DNA of 64,000 nucleotides from contig NZ_OMOQ01000002.1 in assembly GCF_900302475.1 (NCBI RefSeq), positions 372,001 through 436,000 of the forward strand, written 5' to 3'. The position numbers and the translations under genes are program-made. Source of the stretch: Defluviimonas aquaemixtae (lineage in GTDB: Bacteria > Pseudomonadota > Alphaproteobacteria > Rhodobacterales > Rhodobacteraceae). This document shows, piece after piece, positions 26,742 through 36,104 of this stretch; the first letter of the stretch is position 1, and each line of letters opens with the position of its first letter. Under the pieces are notes generated by a model. That model saw nothing but the letters and a program-made list of their open reading frames with translations, did no database searches and had not been told where the DNA came from.

Positions 26742-27349
26742 CGCCGCATCGCCGCCGCGCGTTCCTCGGCCAGCCGGCGGCCGGTCGGTGTCAGGAACGT
26801 CTCCGGCAGCTTCAGGAGCTTCACGGCGAAGTGGTCGAGGGCAAATGCCGCGTCGTCGGGCTGCCGCTCCTTCGCGAAAGGGTCGCGGGCGTCGAAAAGC
26901 TGTCGGCCAAGCGCGCCCGAGACTGCGAAGCAGCGTGCTATCCCGATCGCGCCAAGCGCCTCAAGCCTGTCGGCGTCGCGCAAGATGCGCGCCTCGGGCG
27001 ATGCCGGGGCGGTGCCGCCCGACCAGCTGTGCGACTCGATTGCGTGGCGGGCTTGGGCGATTTCGGTGGGCGTCAGGCCAAGCGCTTGCATCACGGGCCC
27101 CGCCGCGGTTGCGGACATCGACGCGGCGCGGGCGCGCTTCGGGTGATCCTTGGGCAGGGTCACGAGATCGTGCAGGTAGGCGGCGCACAGTAGGATCCGC
27201 GACGGCGCCAGCCCCTCGCCATGGGCGATCGTGCGGGCGTTCAGCCACACGCGGTCGGCGTGGGCGAGATCGTGCGCGCCGTCCTGACCGTCCTGCGCGC
27301 CGCTTTCAAGCGCCTCGCGCAACGCGTTGCGTAGGGGGGCGAGGCTCAT
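26690..27349 (-). CDS. HD-domain phosphohydrolase, YedJ-like
   Basis: The 219-residue protein has an HD metal site: the first His in [10 protein letters not shown], the HD pair in AAYLHDL, and the later Asp in [13 protein letters not shown]. These are the ligands of HD nucleotide phosphohydrolases of the YedJ type. Start ATG 27349 overlaps the aroC stop by four bases (ATGA), so it is translated from the aroC message. Substrates of this subfamily are not well defined. Confidence 0.87.
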   Translation of the reverse strand: MSLAPLRNALREALESGAQDGQDGAHDLAHADRVWLNARTIAHGEGLAPSRILLCAAYLHDLVTLPKDHPKRARAASMSATAAGPVMQALGLTPTEIAQARHAIESHSWSGGTAPASPEARILRDADRLEALGAIGIARCFAVSGALGRQLFDARDPFAKERQPDDAAFALDHFAVKLLKLPETFLTPTGRRLAEERAAAMRRYLIDLARELGSPEPDW

Positions 27350-28449
27350 CCGATCCGCCCGCCAGCACTGCCGATCTGGCCACGATGCAGGAGGAGATGG
27401 TCGAGGAGCACGCAAGCCATCATCGCCTCGCCCACCGGCACCGCGCGGATGCCGACGCAGGGGTCGTGCCGTCCCTTGGTCACGATCTCAGCCTCCTCGC
27501 CCGAGACCGTGATGGTCTTGCGCGGGGTCAGGATTGACGAGGTCGGCTTGACGGCGAAGCGCACGACGATGTCTTGCCCGGTCGAGATGCCGCCCAAAAT
27601 ACCGCCCGCATGGTTCGAACTGTACCGCGGCTTGCCGTCGCTTCCCATGTAGATTTCGTCGGCATTCTCGACGCCGGTGAGTTCGGCCGCGGCCATTCCG
27701 GCGCCGATCTCCGCGCCCTTGACTGCGTTGATCGACATCATCGCGGCGGCCAGATCGGTATCTAATTTGCCGTAAACCGGTGCGCCGAGCCCAGCCGGTG
27801 TGCCTGAGGCGCGGACTTCGATCACCGCGCCGACGCTGTTGCCGCTCTTGCGCAACTCGTCGAGATGCTCGGCCCAGATCGCCGCCGAGGCGGCGTCAGG
27901 GCACCAGAAAGGATTTCGCCCGATCTCGTCCAGATCAAACCGGTCGCGGTCGGCCCGGAGCCGCCCCATCTGCACCATGTAGCCGGTAATGCGGACGTCT
28001 GGAGCAAGTACGTTCAGCGCCGCCCGCGCGACACCGCCTGCGGCCACTCGCGCGGCCGTCTCGCGCGCTGACGACCGGCCGCCGCCGCGCGGGTCGCGGA
28101 TCCCGTATTTCTGCCAGTAGGTGATGTCGGCATGTCCCGGCCGGAACTTCTCAGCGATCTCACTGTAGTCCTTCGACCGCTGGTCGGTGTTCTCGATCAT
28201 CAACTGGATCGGCGTGCCGGTCGTCTGCCCCTCATACGTGCCCGACAGAATGCGCACGGCATCCGCTTCGCGCCGCTGGGTCGTGTACTTGCTCTGCCCG
28301 GGCTTGCGACGATCAAGCCAGTGCTGGAGCATCGCCTCGTCGACCTCGATGCCCGGCGGGCAGCCGTCCACCGTCGCGCCAAGCGCAGGGCCGTGGCTTT
28401 CGCCCCAGGTCGTGACACGGAAGAGATGGCCGAAAGTGTTCAGGCTCAT
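27346..28449 (-). CDS. aroC: Chorismate synthase
   Basis: The 367-residue enzyme converts 5-enolpyruvylshikimate-3-phosphate to chorismate, the last shared step of aromatic amino-acid synthesis, and needs reduced FMN. Signatures seen are GESHG near the start, the YRGGGRSS-type motif (here [15 protein letters not shown]) and the C-terminal R-S-related FAVKPTSSI region. ATG 28449 gives a length near the 361 residues of E. coli. It is followed by the HD gene in one transcript and is divergent from the thiamine operon. Confidence 0.96.
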   Translation of the reverse strand: MSLNTFGHLFRVTTWGESHGPALGATVDGCPPGIEVDEAMLQHWLDRRKPGQSKYTTQRREADAVRILSGTYEGQTTGTPIQLMIENTDQRSKDYSEIAEKFRPGHADITYWQKYGIRDPRGGGRSSARETAARVAAGGVARAALNVLAPDVRITGYMVQMGRLRADRDRFDLDEIGRNPFWCPDAASAAIWAEHLDELRKSGNSVGAVIEVRASGTPAGLGAPVYGKLDTDLAAAMMSINAVKGAEIGAGMAAAELTGVENADEIYMGSDGKPRYSSNHAGGILGGISTGQDIVVRFAVKPTSSILTPRKTITVSGEEAEIVTKGRHDPCVGIRAVPVGEAMMACVLLDHLLLHRGQIGSAGGRIG

Positions 28450-28602
28450 GCGTTGGCTCCTTTGGACAAGCGGAATAGCGAAGGCCGCGCGCCCGCTCAA
28501 GCATGCACACGCTTCTCAGCGTCCTTCCGTCGGAATTGTGTTGGCTGCGTGCCGGACGCGATCCCCTTGTCGGGCCTCCGGCAAGCGCGTATGACTCAAG
28601 AT

Positions 28603-28692
28603 CACCTCGGGGTGCCCTGCGTGCAGGGCTGAGATGCGAAAGCGAACCCGTTGAACCTGAACCGGTTAAGACCGGCGGAGGGAAGGTTTGGC
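28603..28692 (+). promoter_or_regulatory. TPP riboswitch (THI element)
   Basis: The conserved THI-box blocks are in order: GGGGTGCC, then GGCTGAGA, then AACCCGTTGAACCTGA, then CCGGTTAAGACCGGCGGAGGGAA. This is the aptamer that binds thiamine pyrophosphate and turns off downstream genes. It lies 46 bases before thiB. The ribosome site GGAGGAT just before the thiB start could be masked in the bound state, which would make control translational; no clear T-run terminator follows the aptamer. Confidence 0.96.
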
Positions 28693-28737
28693 AAACAGCC
28701 CCTCATCTCCGCCCGCCTGACCATTGGAGGATGATAG

Positions 28738-29727
28738 ATGCGCAAATCCCTGATGATCGCGGGCATCCTCGCGGCGACGTCCGCCGCCGCCCAGGACAAG
28801 CCCGTGCTGACCGTCTACACCTATGACAGCTTCGTGTCCGATTGGGGTCCCGGCCCTTCGGTCGAAACCGCGTTCGAGGCAGAGTGCGGCTGCGACCTGC
28901 AATTCGTGGCTGCCGGTGATGGCGCGGCACTGCTGGCCCGCGTGCTGTTGGAAGGCGAATCGACGGAGGCCGATATTGTTCTTGGCCTCGATACCAACCT
29001 GACGGGCGCCGCCGCCGGGTCGGGCCTTTTCGCCGAGCACGGGTTGGGCGCCGTGGACTACGACCTGCCGGTCGAGTGGAACGATCCCGTCTTCGCGCCC
29101 TACGACTGGGGTTACTTTGCCTTCGTCTACGACCGGACGAAAACAGACACCGTTCCGGCAGATTTCGAGGCTCTCGCGGCCTCCGACCTGACGCTCGTCA
29201 TCGAGGACCCGCGTTCCTCGACGCCAGGACTGGGGCTTCTCCTCTGGGTCAAGGCTGCCTACGGTGACCGCGCGCCCGAGATCTGGGAGGGGCTCGCCGA
29301 CAACATCGTCACCGTCACGCCCGGCTGGTCCGAGGCTTACGGCCTCTTCCTCGAAGGCGAGGCGGACATGGTCCTGTCCTACACGACCTCGCCCGCCTAT
29401 CACCTGATCGCCGAGAGCGACGACACGAAGGCGGCCGCCTCGTTCACCGAGGGCCACTACATGCAGGTCGAGGTGGCCGCAAAGCTCGCGGGAACGGACC
29501 AGGCGGCGCTCGCCGACGAGTTCCTCGCCTTCATGCTCTCCGAGAAGTTCCAGGGCGTGATCCCCGAGACGAACTGGATGTATCCCTCGGTCACGCCGCC
29601 GGGTGGTTTGCCGGCAGGGTTCGAGACGCTCGTCACGCCCGAGAAGGTGCTCCTTTTCTCAGCGAGCGAAGCTGCGGTGGTCCGTGACGAGGCGCTTGCC
29701 GAATGGCAGTCCGCGCTCAGCCGCTGA
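28738..29727 (+). CDS. thiB: Thiamine ABC transporter substrate-binding protein
   Basis: The 329-residue protein has a short signal peptide (ILAATSAAAQ) and the ThiB-type start LTVYTYDSFVSDWGPGP. The conserved DWGYFAFVYD and DPRSSTPGLGLLLWV segments shape the thiamine pocket in homologues. Length matches the 327 residues of E. coli ThiB. It is the first gene after a TPP riboswitch and overlaps thiP by 25 bases, confirming the thiBPQ operon for uptake of thiamine and its phosphates. Confidence 0.95.
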   Translation: MRKSLMIAGILAATSAAAQDKPVLTVYTYDSFVSDWGPGPSVETAFEAECGCDLQFVAAGDGAALLARVLLEGESTEADIVLGLDTNLTGAAAGSGLFAEHGLGAVDYDLPVEWNDPVFAPYDWGYFAFVYDRTKTDTVPADFEALAASDLTLVIEDPRSSTPGLGLLLWVKAAYGDRAPEIWEGLADNIVTVTPGWSEAYGLFLEGEADMVLSYTTSPAYHLIAESDDTKAAASFTEGHYMQVEVAAKLAGTDQAALADEFLAFMLSEKFQGVIPETNWMYPSVTPPGGLPAGFETLVTPEKVLLFSASEAAVVRDEALAEWQSALSR

Positions 29728-31271
29728 GCCCGCTGCTGCGCGCGGGTGCGGGGACGGCATCGACGCTCGTCCTCGCGCTCGTCGTGGCCACGCTCGGCGC
29801 GGTTGTGCTCCGGGCGGGCGGGTTCGGCGCGCTCGGCCCCGGCGACTGGGCGGCGATACGCTTCACTGTCATCCAGGCGGCGGTTTCCGCCGCCCTCAGC
29901 CTCGGCTTCGCCATCCCGGTCGCCCGAGCGCTTGCCCGGCGCAAGTTTTCCGGTCGGGCCGTGCTTATCACGCTGCTGGGGGCACCTTTCATCTTGCCGG
30001 TGATCGTCGCCGTAATGGGCATTCTCGCGATCTTCGGGCGCGCGGGTCTTCTCAATGACGGCCTCGCCGCGCTCGGGTTTGACCGCATCTCGATCTACGG
30101 CTTTTCGGGCGTTGTTCTCGCGCACGTCTTCTTCAACCTGCCGCTGGCGGTGCGCCTGCTGCTTCAGGGCTGGCTCGCGATTCCTGCCGAGCGTTTCCGG
30201 CTTGCCGCGGCTCTGGGTTTCGGCCCGGCCGAGGTCGCGCGCTTCCTCGAACGCCCGATGCTGCGCACTCTCGCCCCGGGTGTGTTTGTGACGATTTTCC
30301 TCATCTGCCTGACAAGCTTCGCCGTCGCGCTGACTCTGGGCGGCGGCCCCCGGGCTACGACGGTCGAATTGGCGATCTACCAGGCCTTCCGCTTCGACTT
30401 CGACCTTGGCCGTGCCGCCCGGCTCGCAACGATCCAGCTCATGCTCTGCGCCGCGGCGGCGTTCGTCGCCGCGCGGCTGACCGTACCGTCCGGATTTGGC
30501 ACCGGCCTCGATCGGGCGGTCGCGCGCTGGGATGCAGGCAGCCGCTGGCTTCGCCTCCAGGACGCCGCCCTGTTGACCTTGGCGAGCCTGTTTCTCTTGC
30601 TGCCGATTTTCGCGGTGCTGATCGGTGGACTGTCGAACCTGCCAGCCCTCCCTGCGCAGGTCTGGCAGTCGGCGGTGCGTTCGCTCACCGTCGCTCTGGC
30701 GGCGACGGCGCTTTCTCTGGCGCTCGCCCTGCCGCTCGCGCTCGCCATAGCACGCAGTATACGCACCCGGATGCTCGAAACCATCGGCATGCTGCCGCTC
30801 GCAACGTCAGCGCTCGTCATGGGCACGGGGTTGTTCCTCATGCTGAGGCCTATGGCGAGTCCGTCCTCACTCGCGCTGCCCACCACGATTGTCGTCAACG
30901 CCGCGATGGCGTTGCCCTTCTGCCTGCGCGCCCTCATGCCCTCTGCGCGCGAGATCGAGATCGAATACGGCCGGCTCGCGCAAAGTCTTGGACTTACCGG
31001 GTTCGCGCGGCTTCGGCTGCTGACCTTGCCGCGCCTCCGCCGCCCTCTGGGTTTCGCCGCGGGTCTGACCGCCGCTCTCTCGATGGGCGATCTCGGCGTG
31101 ATCGCGCTTTTCGCGGATGCTGACACCGCGACGCTGCCCCTCCAAATGTACAGGCTTATGGGTGCCTATCGCATGGGCGATGCCTCTGGCGCCGCCGTTC
31201 TGCTCCTCGCGCTCAGCCTTGCGCTGTTTTGGGGCTTCGACAGAGGAGGCCGCGCCGATGCTGACGCTTGA
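29703..31271 (+). CDS. thiP: Thiamine ABC transporter permease
   Basis: The 522-residue protein is a fused double permease with about twelve hydrophobic spans and two EAA loops (around LAAALGFGPAEVARFLERP near residue 165 and YGRLAQSLGLTGFARLRLLTLP near residue 425). This is the layout of ThiP, 536 residues in E. coli. It starts inside the end of thiB and ends 14 bases inside thiQ, so the three genes are translated together. Confidence 0.94.
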   Translation: MAVRAQPLSPLLRAGAGTASTLVLALVVATLGAVVLRAGGFGALGPGDWAAIRFTVIQAAVSAALSLGFAIPVARALARRKFSGRAVLITLLGAPFILPVIVAVMGILAIFGRAGLLNDGLAALGFDRISIYGFSGVVLAHVFFNLPLAVRLLLQGWLAIPAERFRLAAALGFGPAEVARFLERPMLRTLAPGVFVTIFLICLTSFAVALTLGGGPRATTVELAIYQAFRFDFDLGRAARLATIQLMLCAAAAFVAARLTVPSGFGTGLDRAVARWDAGSRWLRLQDAALLTLASLFLLLPIFAVLIGGLSNLPALPAQVWQSAVRSLTVALAATALSLALALPLALAIARSIRTRMLETIGMLPLATSALVMGTGLFLMLRPMASPSSLALPTTIVVNAAMALPFCLRALMPSAREIEIEYGRLAQSLGLTGFARLRLLTLPRLRRPLGFAAGLTAALSMGDLGVIALFADADTATLPLQMYRLMGAYRMGDASGAAVLLLALSLALFWGFDRGGRADADA

Positions 31272-31953
31272 CGACGTTGTCATCACGCAGGACGACTTTC
31301 GCCTAACGGTCGATTTCAGCGTCGCGAAGGGCGCGCGGGTAGCCGTGATCGGGCCGTCGGGCGCGGGCAAGTCGACGCTCTTGTCAGTGATCGCTGGCTT
31401 CTTCTCCGCGCGGTCCGGCCGCGTGGTCTGGGATGGGCGCGATATCTCGAAGGACGCGCCGGGCGCGCGCCCGCTTTCGATTCTGTTTCAGGATCAGAAT
31501 TTGTTTCCGCACCTCACCGTGGCGCAGAATGTCGGGCTTGGCATCCGTCCGGATCTGAAGCTCTCAACCCAAGAGCGGGATGCAGTGCGGCGCGCACTGG
31601 AACAGACCGGTCTCGGGGGACTGGACGCACGAAAACCGGGAACGCTGTCGGGTGGCCAGCAGAGCCGCGTGGCGCTGGCACGCGCGCTGCTGCGCGCCCG
31701 GCCGATCATGCTGCTCGACGAGCCGTTCGCGGCACTCGGGCCCGCGCTCAAGGACGAGATGCTGGATCTGGTGACCGAGATCGCGGCCGAGACCGGGGCC
31801 ACTGTCCTGATGGTCAGCCACGATCCCGCCGATGCTCGGCGTTTTGCGCCGGAGACGATCGTTGTGGCCGACGGTGTCGCGCATTCGCCGCAGCCCACCG
31901 CACCGCTTCTCGACAATCCCCCACCGGCGCTTGCCGCCTACCTCGGTAAATGA
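31258..31953 (+). CDS. thiQ: Thiamine ABC transporter ATP-binding protein
   Basis: The 231-residue ATPase has Walker A GPSGAGKS (about residues 34-41), Q-loop FQDQNLFPH, signature LSGGQQSRVALARAL, Walker B IMLLDEPFAALGP and the switch His in VSHDPADA. Length equals the E. coli ThiQ class (232). ATG 31258 lies inside the end of thiP. It closes the riboswitch-controlled operon and is followed by a hairpin. Confidence 0.94.
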   Translation: MLTLDDVVITQDDFRLTVDFSVAKGARVAVIGPSGAGKSTLLSVIAGFFSARSGRVVWDGRDISKDAPGARPLSILFQDQNLFPHLTVAQNVGLGIRPDLKLSTQERDAVRRALEQTGLGGLDARKPGTLSGGQQSRVALARALLRARPIMLLDEPFAALGPALKDEMLDLVTEIAAETGATVLMVSHDPADARRFAPETIVVADGVAHSPQPTAPLLDNPPPALAAYLGK

Positions 31954-31956
31954 AAA

Positions 31957-31978
31957 CGCGCCCCCGGACCGGGACGCG
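31957..31978 (+). terminator. Hairpin after thiQ, probable terminator
   Basis: CGCG-C-CCC pairs with GGG-A-CGCG across a CGGACC loop, four bases after the thiQ stop, followed by CCTATTCTTTC. The pyrimidine-rich tail is not a classic T-run, but position and stem strength suit termination of thiBPQ. Confidence 0.5.
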
Positions 31979-31985
31979 CCTATTC

Positions 31986-32032
31986 TTTCATCCTGGTCGA
32001 AATACCTCGAAGGTCCGGGGTCGAACCCCCGG
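31986..32032 (-). repeat. REP-like intergenic palindromic repeat, copy C
   Basis: Read on the minus strand this is a CCGGGG/CCCCGG hairpin followed by GAGGTATTTCGACCAGGATG, close to the trailing block of copy A at 681-700. It fills the gap between the convergent thiQ and cytochrome c1 genes. It superficially resembles a tRNA T-arm but has no other tRNA parts. Confidence 0.5.
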
Positions 32033-32047
32033 GGCTTCGCCGGCGGA

Positions 32048-32836
32048 TCAGGCGGACTTCTTGCCCTTGTAGGGCGCCCAGAGCTTCTTGTTCGTCAGGT
32101 ACAGAAGCACCGTTAGAAGCCCGAGGAACAGGACCGCGACGAAACCGACCTGCTTGCGTGCCATCATCTTCGGCTCTGCTGCCCACATGAGAAACGCCGC
32201 GACGTCCTCGGCCATGTGGTGGACCGTCGCCTCGTGCCCGTCGGCATAGGTAACCAGATCGTCCGACAGCGGCGGATTCATCGCAATCAATCCGCCGGGA
32301 AATGCGGTGTTCTCGTAGAACAGGGTGCCGGCTTGCTCGACCTCCTCACCGGTATAGCCGGCAAGGATCGAGACAATGTATTCCGGTCCGCCGATGCCCT
32401 GTATGAACTGGTTGATCCCGGTCCCGTAAGGGCCGTGGAAACCGGCGCGCGCCTTTGCCATGAGGCTCAGGTCAGGCGCGTTCTCGAGCACGGATTTCGG
32501 GAAGTGGTCGTTGGGTGTCGCCTCGCGCTCCTCGCCTGTCTCAGGGTCGACGGCCGTGAATTGGGCCGCGTAGGCGCGGACCTGATCCTCGGGCAGATGG
32601 GGACCGCCTTCGTCGGCCAGTGTCCGGATCGGCACGTATTGCAGCCCGTGGCACGCCGCGCAGACCTCGGTATAGACCTGCAAGCCGCGCTGGAGCTGGA
32701 ACTCGTCGTATTTCCCGAACGGGCCTTCGAACGAGAAGGCCACGTCCTCGATGTGCTGTTCCGACTCCGCTGCGCTCAGCGCGCCACCCGTGAGCGCCAG
32801 GATCGAAGCGCCGATGATTGCAACTTTCTTCAACAT
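32048..32836 (-). CDS. petC: Cytochrome bc1 complex, cytochrome c1 subunit
   Basis: The 262-residue protein has a signal peptide ([13 protein letters not shown]). The haem c site is CAACH near residue 58, followed by the c1-typical [12 protein letters not shown] segment. A single C-terminal membrane anchor, [22 protein letters not shown], holds it in the periplasmic face of the membrane. It carries electrons from the Rieske protein to soluble or membrane cytochromes. It is the last gene of petABC, 13 bases after petB. Confidence 0.96.
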   Translation of the reverse strand: MLKKVAIIGASILALTGGALSAAESEQHIEDVAFSFEGPFGKYDEFQLQRGLQVYTEVCAACHGLQYVPIRTLADEGGPHLPEDQVRAYAAQFTAVDPETGEEREATPNDHFPKSVLENAPDLSLMAKARAGFHGPYGTGINQFIQGIGGPEYIVSILAGYTGEEVEQAGTLFYENTAFPGGLIAMNPPLSDDLVTYADGHEATVHHMAEDVAAFLMWAAEPKMMARKQVGFVAVLFLGLLTVLLYLTNKKLWAPYKGKKSA

Positions 32837-32849
32837 CTCATCCGATCCT

Positions 32850-34196
32850 TTACTCTGCGGGCTTCTGCGAAACGTAGGGCGGCGGCGTTTCGGCGCCGGC
32901 GTAGTGGGCCTTGAAGTCCTCCTCGATCGTCGCCGGCGGGGCCGACGGCTTCTCGATCACCCCCAGGAGCGGCAGGATCACCAGGAAGTAGGCGAACCAG
33001 TACGCCGAAGCGATGAGCGAGATCCAAGTGTAGATCCCTTCGGCCGGCTGCGCACCGACCCACATCAACACAACGAAGTCGATGATGAGGAGGTAGAACC
33101 ACCAGCGGAACATCGGCCGGTACTGGCCCGATCGCACCGACGAGGTGTCGAGCCACGGCGCCAAGGCCATCACGATGATCGCGCCGAACATCGCAACAAC
33201 GCCGAAGAACTTGGCGTCGACGATGCCGAAGGTGATGAACTGCACCAATTGCACCAGCCAGACGTCGCCGGTGAAGGCGCGCAGGATCGCGTAGAAGGGC
33301 AGGAAGTACCATTCCGGCACGATATGCGCGGGCGTCGCAAGCGGATTCGCCTCGATGTAGTTGTCGGGGTGGCCGAGGTAGTTCGGCATGAAGCCCACGA
33401 TCGCGAAGAAGACTACGAGGATCAGCGACAGCGCGAAGAGGTCCTTCATCACGAAATAGGGCCAGAACGGCAGCGTGTCCTTCTCGGCTTCAGCCTTCGA
33501 ACCGCGGCGGACCTCGACGCCCGTGGGGTTGTTGTTGCCGGTGGTGTGGAATGCCCAGATGTGGACGGCTACCAGCGCGGCGATGACGAAGGGCAGGAGG
33601 TAGTGGAGCGAGAAGAAGCGGTTCAGCGTGGCGTTTTCCACTGCCGGCCCACCGAGAAGCCAGGTCTGGATCGGTTCACCGATGCCCGGGATCGCGCCGA
33701 AGAGGCCGGTGATCACCGTGGCGCCCCAGAACGACATCTGTCCCCAAGGAAGCACGTAGCCCATGAAGGCGGTACCCATCATGGCGACGAAGATCAGGAT
33801 GCCGATGATCCATGTCACTTCGCGGGGCGACTTGTAGGAGCCGTAGAAAAGTCCTCGGAAGATGTGGATATACACGGCAAGGAAGAACAGCGACGCGCCG
33901 TTCGCGTGGATGTAGCGGAGCATGTGGCCGCCGTTCACGTTGCGCATGATGTGTTCGATCGAGGCGAAGGCCTGATCGACATGCGGCGTGTAGTGCATCG
34001 CCAGAACAATGCCGGTGACGATCTGCAGCACGAGACAGAAGGTCAGGACGATGCCCCAGATCCACCACCAGTTCAGGTTCTTCGGCGTCGGGATCATGAG
34101 GGTGTCGTACATGAGGCCGACGATTGGCAGTCGGCGGTGAAGCCACTGTTCGAAACCCGACTTCGGTTCGTAATGGTCGTGCGGAATACCAGCCAT
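32850..34196 (-). CDS. petB: Cytochrome bc1 complex, cytochrome b subunit
   Basis: The 448-residue membrane protein binds two b haems and forms the quinol-oxidising Qo and quinone-reducing Qi sites. Seen are the first part [21 protein letters not shown], haem-ligand histidines in helices B and D (H in [12 protein letters not shown] and in [12 protein letters not shown]), and the Qo-site [15 protein letters not shown]. Eight membrane spans are expected. The length is usual for purple-bacterial-type cytochrome b. It lies between petA and petC with gaps of 12-13 bases. Confidence 0.97.
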   Translation of the reverse strand: MAGIPHDHYEPKSGFEQWLHRRLPIVGLMYDTLMIPTPKNLNWWWIWGIVLTFCLVLQIVTGIVLAMHYTPHVDQAFASIEHIMRNVNGGHMLRYIHANGASLFFLAVYIHIFRGLFYGSYKSPREVTWIIGILIFVAMMGTAFMGYVLPWGQMSFWGATVITGLFGAIPGIGEPIQTWLLGGPAVENATLNRFFSLHYLLPFVIAALVAVHIWAFHTTGNNNPTGVEVRRGSKAEAEKDTLPFWPYFVMKDLFALSLILVVFFAIVGFMPNYLGHPDNYIEANPLATPAHIVPEWYFLPFYAILRAFTGDVWLVQLVQFITFGIVDAKFFGVVAMFGAIIVMALAPWLDTSSVRSGQYRPMFRWWFYLLIIDFVVLMWVGAQPAEGIYTWISLIASAYWFAYFLVILPLLGVIEKPSAPPATIEEDFKAHYAGAETPPPYVSQKPAE

Positions 34197-34208
34197 GCTT
34201 CAGCCCCC

Positions 34209-34772
34209 TCAGCCGAGTTTGATCGTGGTTTCGTCGGTGAAGGCCGCGACCGGAACCGGCAGGTTCTCTGGCGCGGGACCACGGCGGATACGGCCCGATG
34301 TATCGTAGTGCGAGCCGTGGCAGGGGCAGAACCAGCCGCCGAAATCGCCGGCGCCGTCGCCCAGGGGCACGCAGCCGAGATGGGTGCAGACCCCAATCAT
34401 GACAAGCCATTCGCCAGCCTCGTCCAGCGCACGGTTCTCGTCGGTCGCAGGCGCTTCGGCGGCGATGTTCGCGTTTTCGGCATTGGGATCGACCAGGTCA
34501 TTGAGGTCCACGGCGCGGGCGGCGTCGATCTCTTCCTGGGTCCGGCGGCGGATGAAGACCGGCTTGCCGCGCCATTTCACGGTCAGCTGGGTGCCGGTTT
34601 CGACGCCGCTCACATCGACGAAGATCGAGCTGAGCGCCTGTACGTCGGCGGACGGATTCATCTGATCGACGAGCGTCCAAACGGCGGCGCCGGTGGCGAC
34701 GGTGCCTGCCCCCGCCGTAGCGTAATAGAGGAAATCCCTCCGGGTGCCTGCGTGGTCTTCTGCGTGGGACAC
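34209..34772 (-). CDS. petA: Cytochrome bc1 complex, Rieske iron-sulfur subunit
   Basis: The 187-residue protein carries a twin-arginine signal-anchor ([23 protein letters not shown]) and both Rieske cluster motifs, CTHLGC and CPCHGSHYD, whose two Cys and two His hold the 2Fe-2S cluster. It shuttles electrons from quinol to cytochrome c1. It is the first gene of petABC; the start is preceded by GGGAGAATGTTTC on the minus strand. Confidence 0.97.
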   Translation of the reverse strand: MSHAEDHAGTRRDFLYYATAGAGTVATGAAVWTLVDQMNPSADVQALSSIFVDVSGVETGTQLTVKWRGKPVFIRRRTQEEIDAARAVDLNDLVDPNAENANIAAEAPATDENRALDEAGEWLVMIGVCTHLGCVPLGDGAGDFGGWFCPCHGSHYDTSGRIRRGPAPENLPVPVAAFTDETTIKLG

Positions 34773-34819
34773 GAAACATTCTCCCTTACTTGACCGGAGG
34801 TCCGGCTCTGCGACGAGTG

Positions 34820-34839
34820 GGCCGCGGTTCCCCGCGGCC
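34820..34839. promoter_or_regulatory. Perfect hairpin upstream of petA
   Basis: GGCCGCGG pairs perfectly with CCGCGGCC across a TTCC loop. It lies 47 bases before the petA start on the minus strand and after the end of the GST gene. It may terminate the GST transcript or sit in the petABC 5' leader; it has no T-run on the minus strand. The rest of the 275-base gap shows nothing else. Confidence 0.4.
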
Positions 34840-35047
34840 TTTCCGCGCGGTTATTAGCCGCCAAAAACCGGCCCGTCCAGCGGACAATCGAGCGCAGCCT
34901 ATGGGAAAACGCACACCGTGTCCCATCGGTGCCGCATTGCGGCGTCGCGATCCGGCTTGCGCACCAATGCGGACCGGTTCCGTGGCGCTGAGGTCAAGGC
35001 CGCCGCGGACAGGCGCGACCGATTACCTGCTGTTGCGCGTTGGGCCA

Positions 35048-35656
35048 TCACCCGACCGGAACCGTGGCCTTCATGCTGTCACGTCCGGATAACGTTTCGT
35101 GCCACGTCGCGAGCCGCGGATGGCCCGCGCGCCACTCGCGCTGTCCGTGCCGAAAGTCGAGGTAGGACAGCGCACAGCACACGGAGACCTGGCCCATGTC
35201 GATCGGACCGTTCAGGTGGCTGATCCACATTGCTTCGAGCGCGTCAAGTGCGCGGGAGATTTTGCTCCACTGGCCATCGACCCAGGCGTCAAAGCGCTTC
35301 TCCTCGGGCCTGAGCCGGATCTCATAAAGCATCAGGATCGCCGCATCGAGCATGCCGTCGCCGGTCGCTTCGAGCGTCAGCGTCTCCCACAGGCGGGGCT
35401 CCTTTGGGTAGAGCCGGCCGCCCACCCGCGCGTCGAGGTAGCGGCAGATGACCCTGCTGTCGTAAAGCGCAGGTCCGTCGGGGCGTTCAAGCGCCGGGAT
35501 CTTGCCCAGCGGATTGCGAGCGACAGGCAGGGTCCCCGGATCGACGGGCGATCCGGCGGCTTCGACAATCTCGACATCGTCGATCTGACCCGTTTCGTGC
35601 AGAAGCACCACGACCTTGCGCCCGAACGGCGTTGTTGGGGAATGATAGAGCCGCAT
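35048..35656 (-). CDS. Glutathione S-transferase family protein
   Basis: The 202-residue protein has the thioredoxin-like N-terminal domain starting MRLYHSPTTPFGRKVVVLL, with Ser6/Pro7 and the cis-proline region NPLGKIPAL and the glutathione-contact DSRVICRYLD. A helical C-terminal domain follows. It belongs to the bacterial GST group with a Ser-type start; the electrophile is unknown. ATG 35656 was chosen because the fold begins there. It lies 11 bases after a small membrane-protein gene and is likely in one transcript with it. Confidence 0.88.
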   Translation of the reverse strand: MRLYHSPTTPFGRKVVVLLHETGQIDDVEIVEAAGSPVDPGTLPVARNPLGKIPALERPDGPALYDSRVICRYLDARVGGRLYPKEPRLWETLTLEATGDGMLDAAILMLYEIRLRPEEKRFDAWVDGQWSKISRALDALEAMWISHLNGPIDMGQVSVCCALSYLDFRHGQREWRAGHPRLATWHETLSGRDSMKATVPVG

Positions 35657-35666
35657 TTCGGCCGCC

Positions 35667-35945
35667 TCAGACCCGCCGGACGCGGAATCGGGCAAGCGCG
35701 GCGGCGTCGATCTCGACCCCGCCTTTGCCCCAATTTATCACCCGCCTGAATCGCGCCGAGGCATTTGTCTGGCCCCGATCTGTCGGGTGATGGACGGCAA
35801 TTCCCTCGTCCATGTCGTCAAGCGCGTCCTCGGCGCGCTGATCGGTGCGGCCTTTCCTTAGGACCCGACGCAGCCCATAAGCCGCAACGGCAATCGCGCC
35901 GTACCGGAGCGCGAACCCGGCGATCGGGGCAAGTGGCAAGGGCAT
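35667..35945 (-). CDS. Hypothetical protein with N-terminal membrane segment
   Basis: The 92-residue protein has one N-terminal hydrophobic helix (residues about 3-25, LPLAPIAGFALRYGAIAVAAYGL) followed by a basic and polar tail with a D-Q-R-A-E-D-A-L-D-D-M-D segment. I recognise no domain. A strong AGGAGG lies 6 bases before the ATG, so it is clearly translated. It precedes the GST gene in the same direction. Confidence 0.75.
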   Translation of the reverse strand: MPLPLAPIAGFALRYGAIAVAAYGLRRVLRKGRTDQRAEDALDDMDEGIAVHHPTDRGQTNASARFRRVINWGKGGVEIDAAALARFRVRRV

Positions 35946-36020
35946 GGCAACCTCCTGAAAGCTCTCGGGTGAATGCTAGGATCGACCGGGCGCGCTGTCC
36001 ACTCCACATCGCTGAACTTT

Positions 36021-36042
36021 GCGTGCGGTCTGCGCCGCACGC
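36021..36042. terminator. Hairpin between paiB-like gene and small membrane-protein gene
   Basis: GCGTGCGG pairs perfectly with CCGCACGC across a TCTGCG loop, 63 bases past the end of the PaiB-like gene. On the minus strand it is followed by AAAGTTC, with no T-run, so termination is only a guess. Confidence 0.35.
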
Positions 36043-36104
36043 AGATCGCCGCAGCTGACGGAGTCCGGCGCGGTTCTTGCGGCGGCGCGGGGGTGACGAT
36101 CGCG

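Noticed and set aside
31990..32040. Sequence resembling a tRNA T-arm (GGGGTCGAACCCC)
   Set aside because: No acceptor, D or anticodon arm nearby; it matches the palindromic repeat at 655 and 3162 instead.
32751..34793. A 680-codon plus-strand frame
   Set aside because: Antisense to petABC; low-complexity, charge-rich shadow translation.
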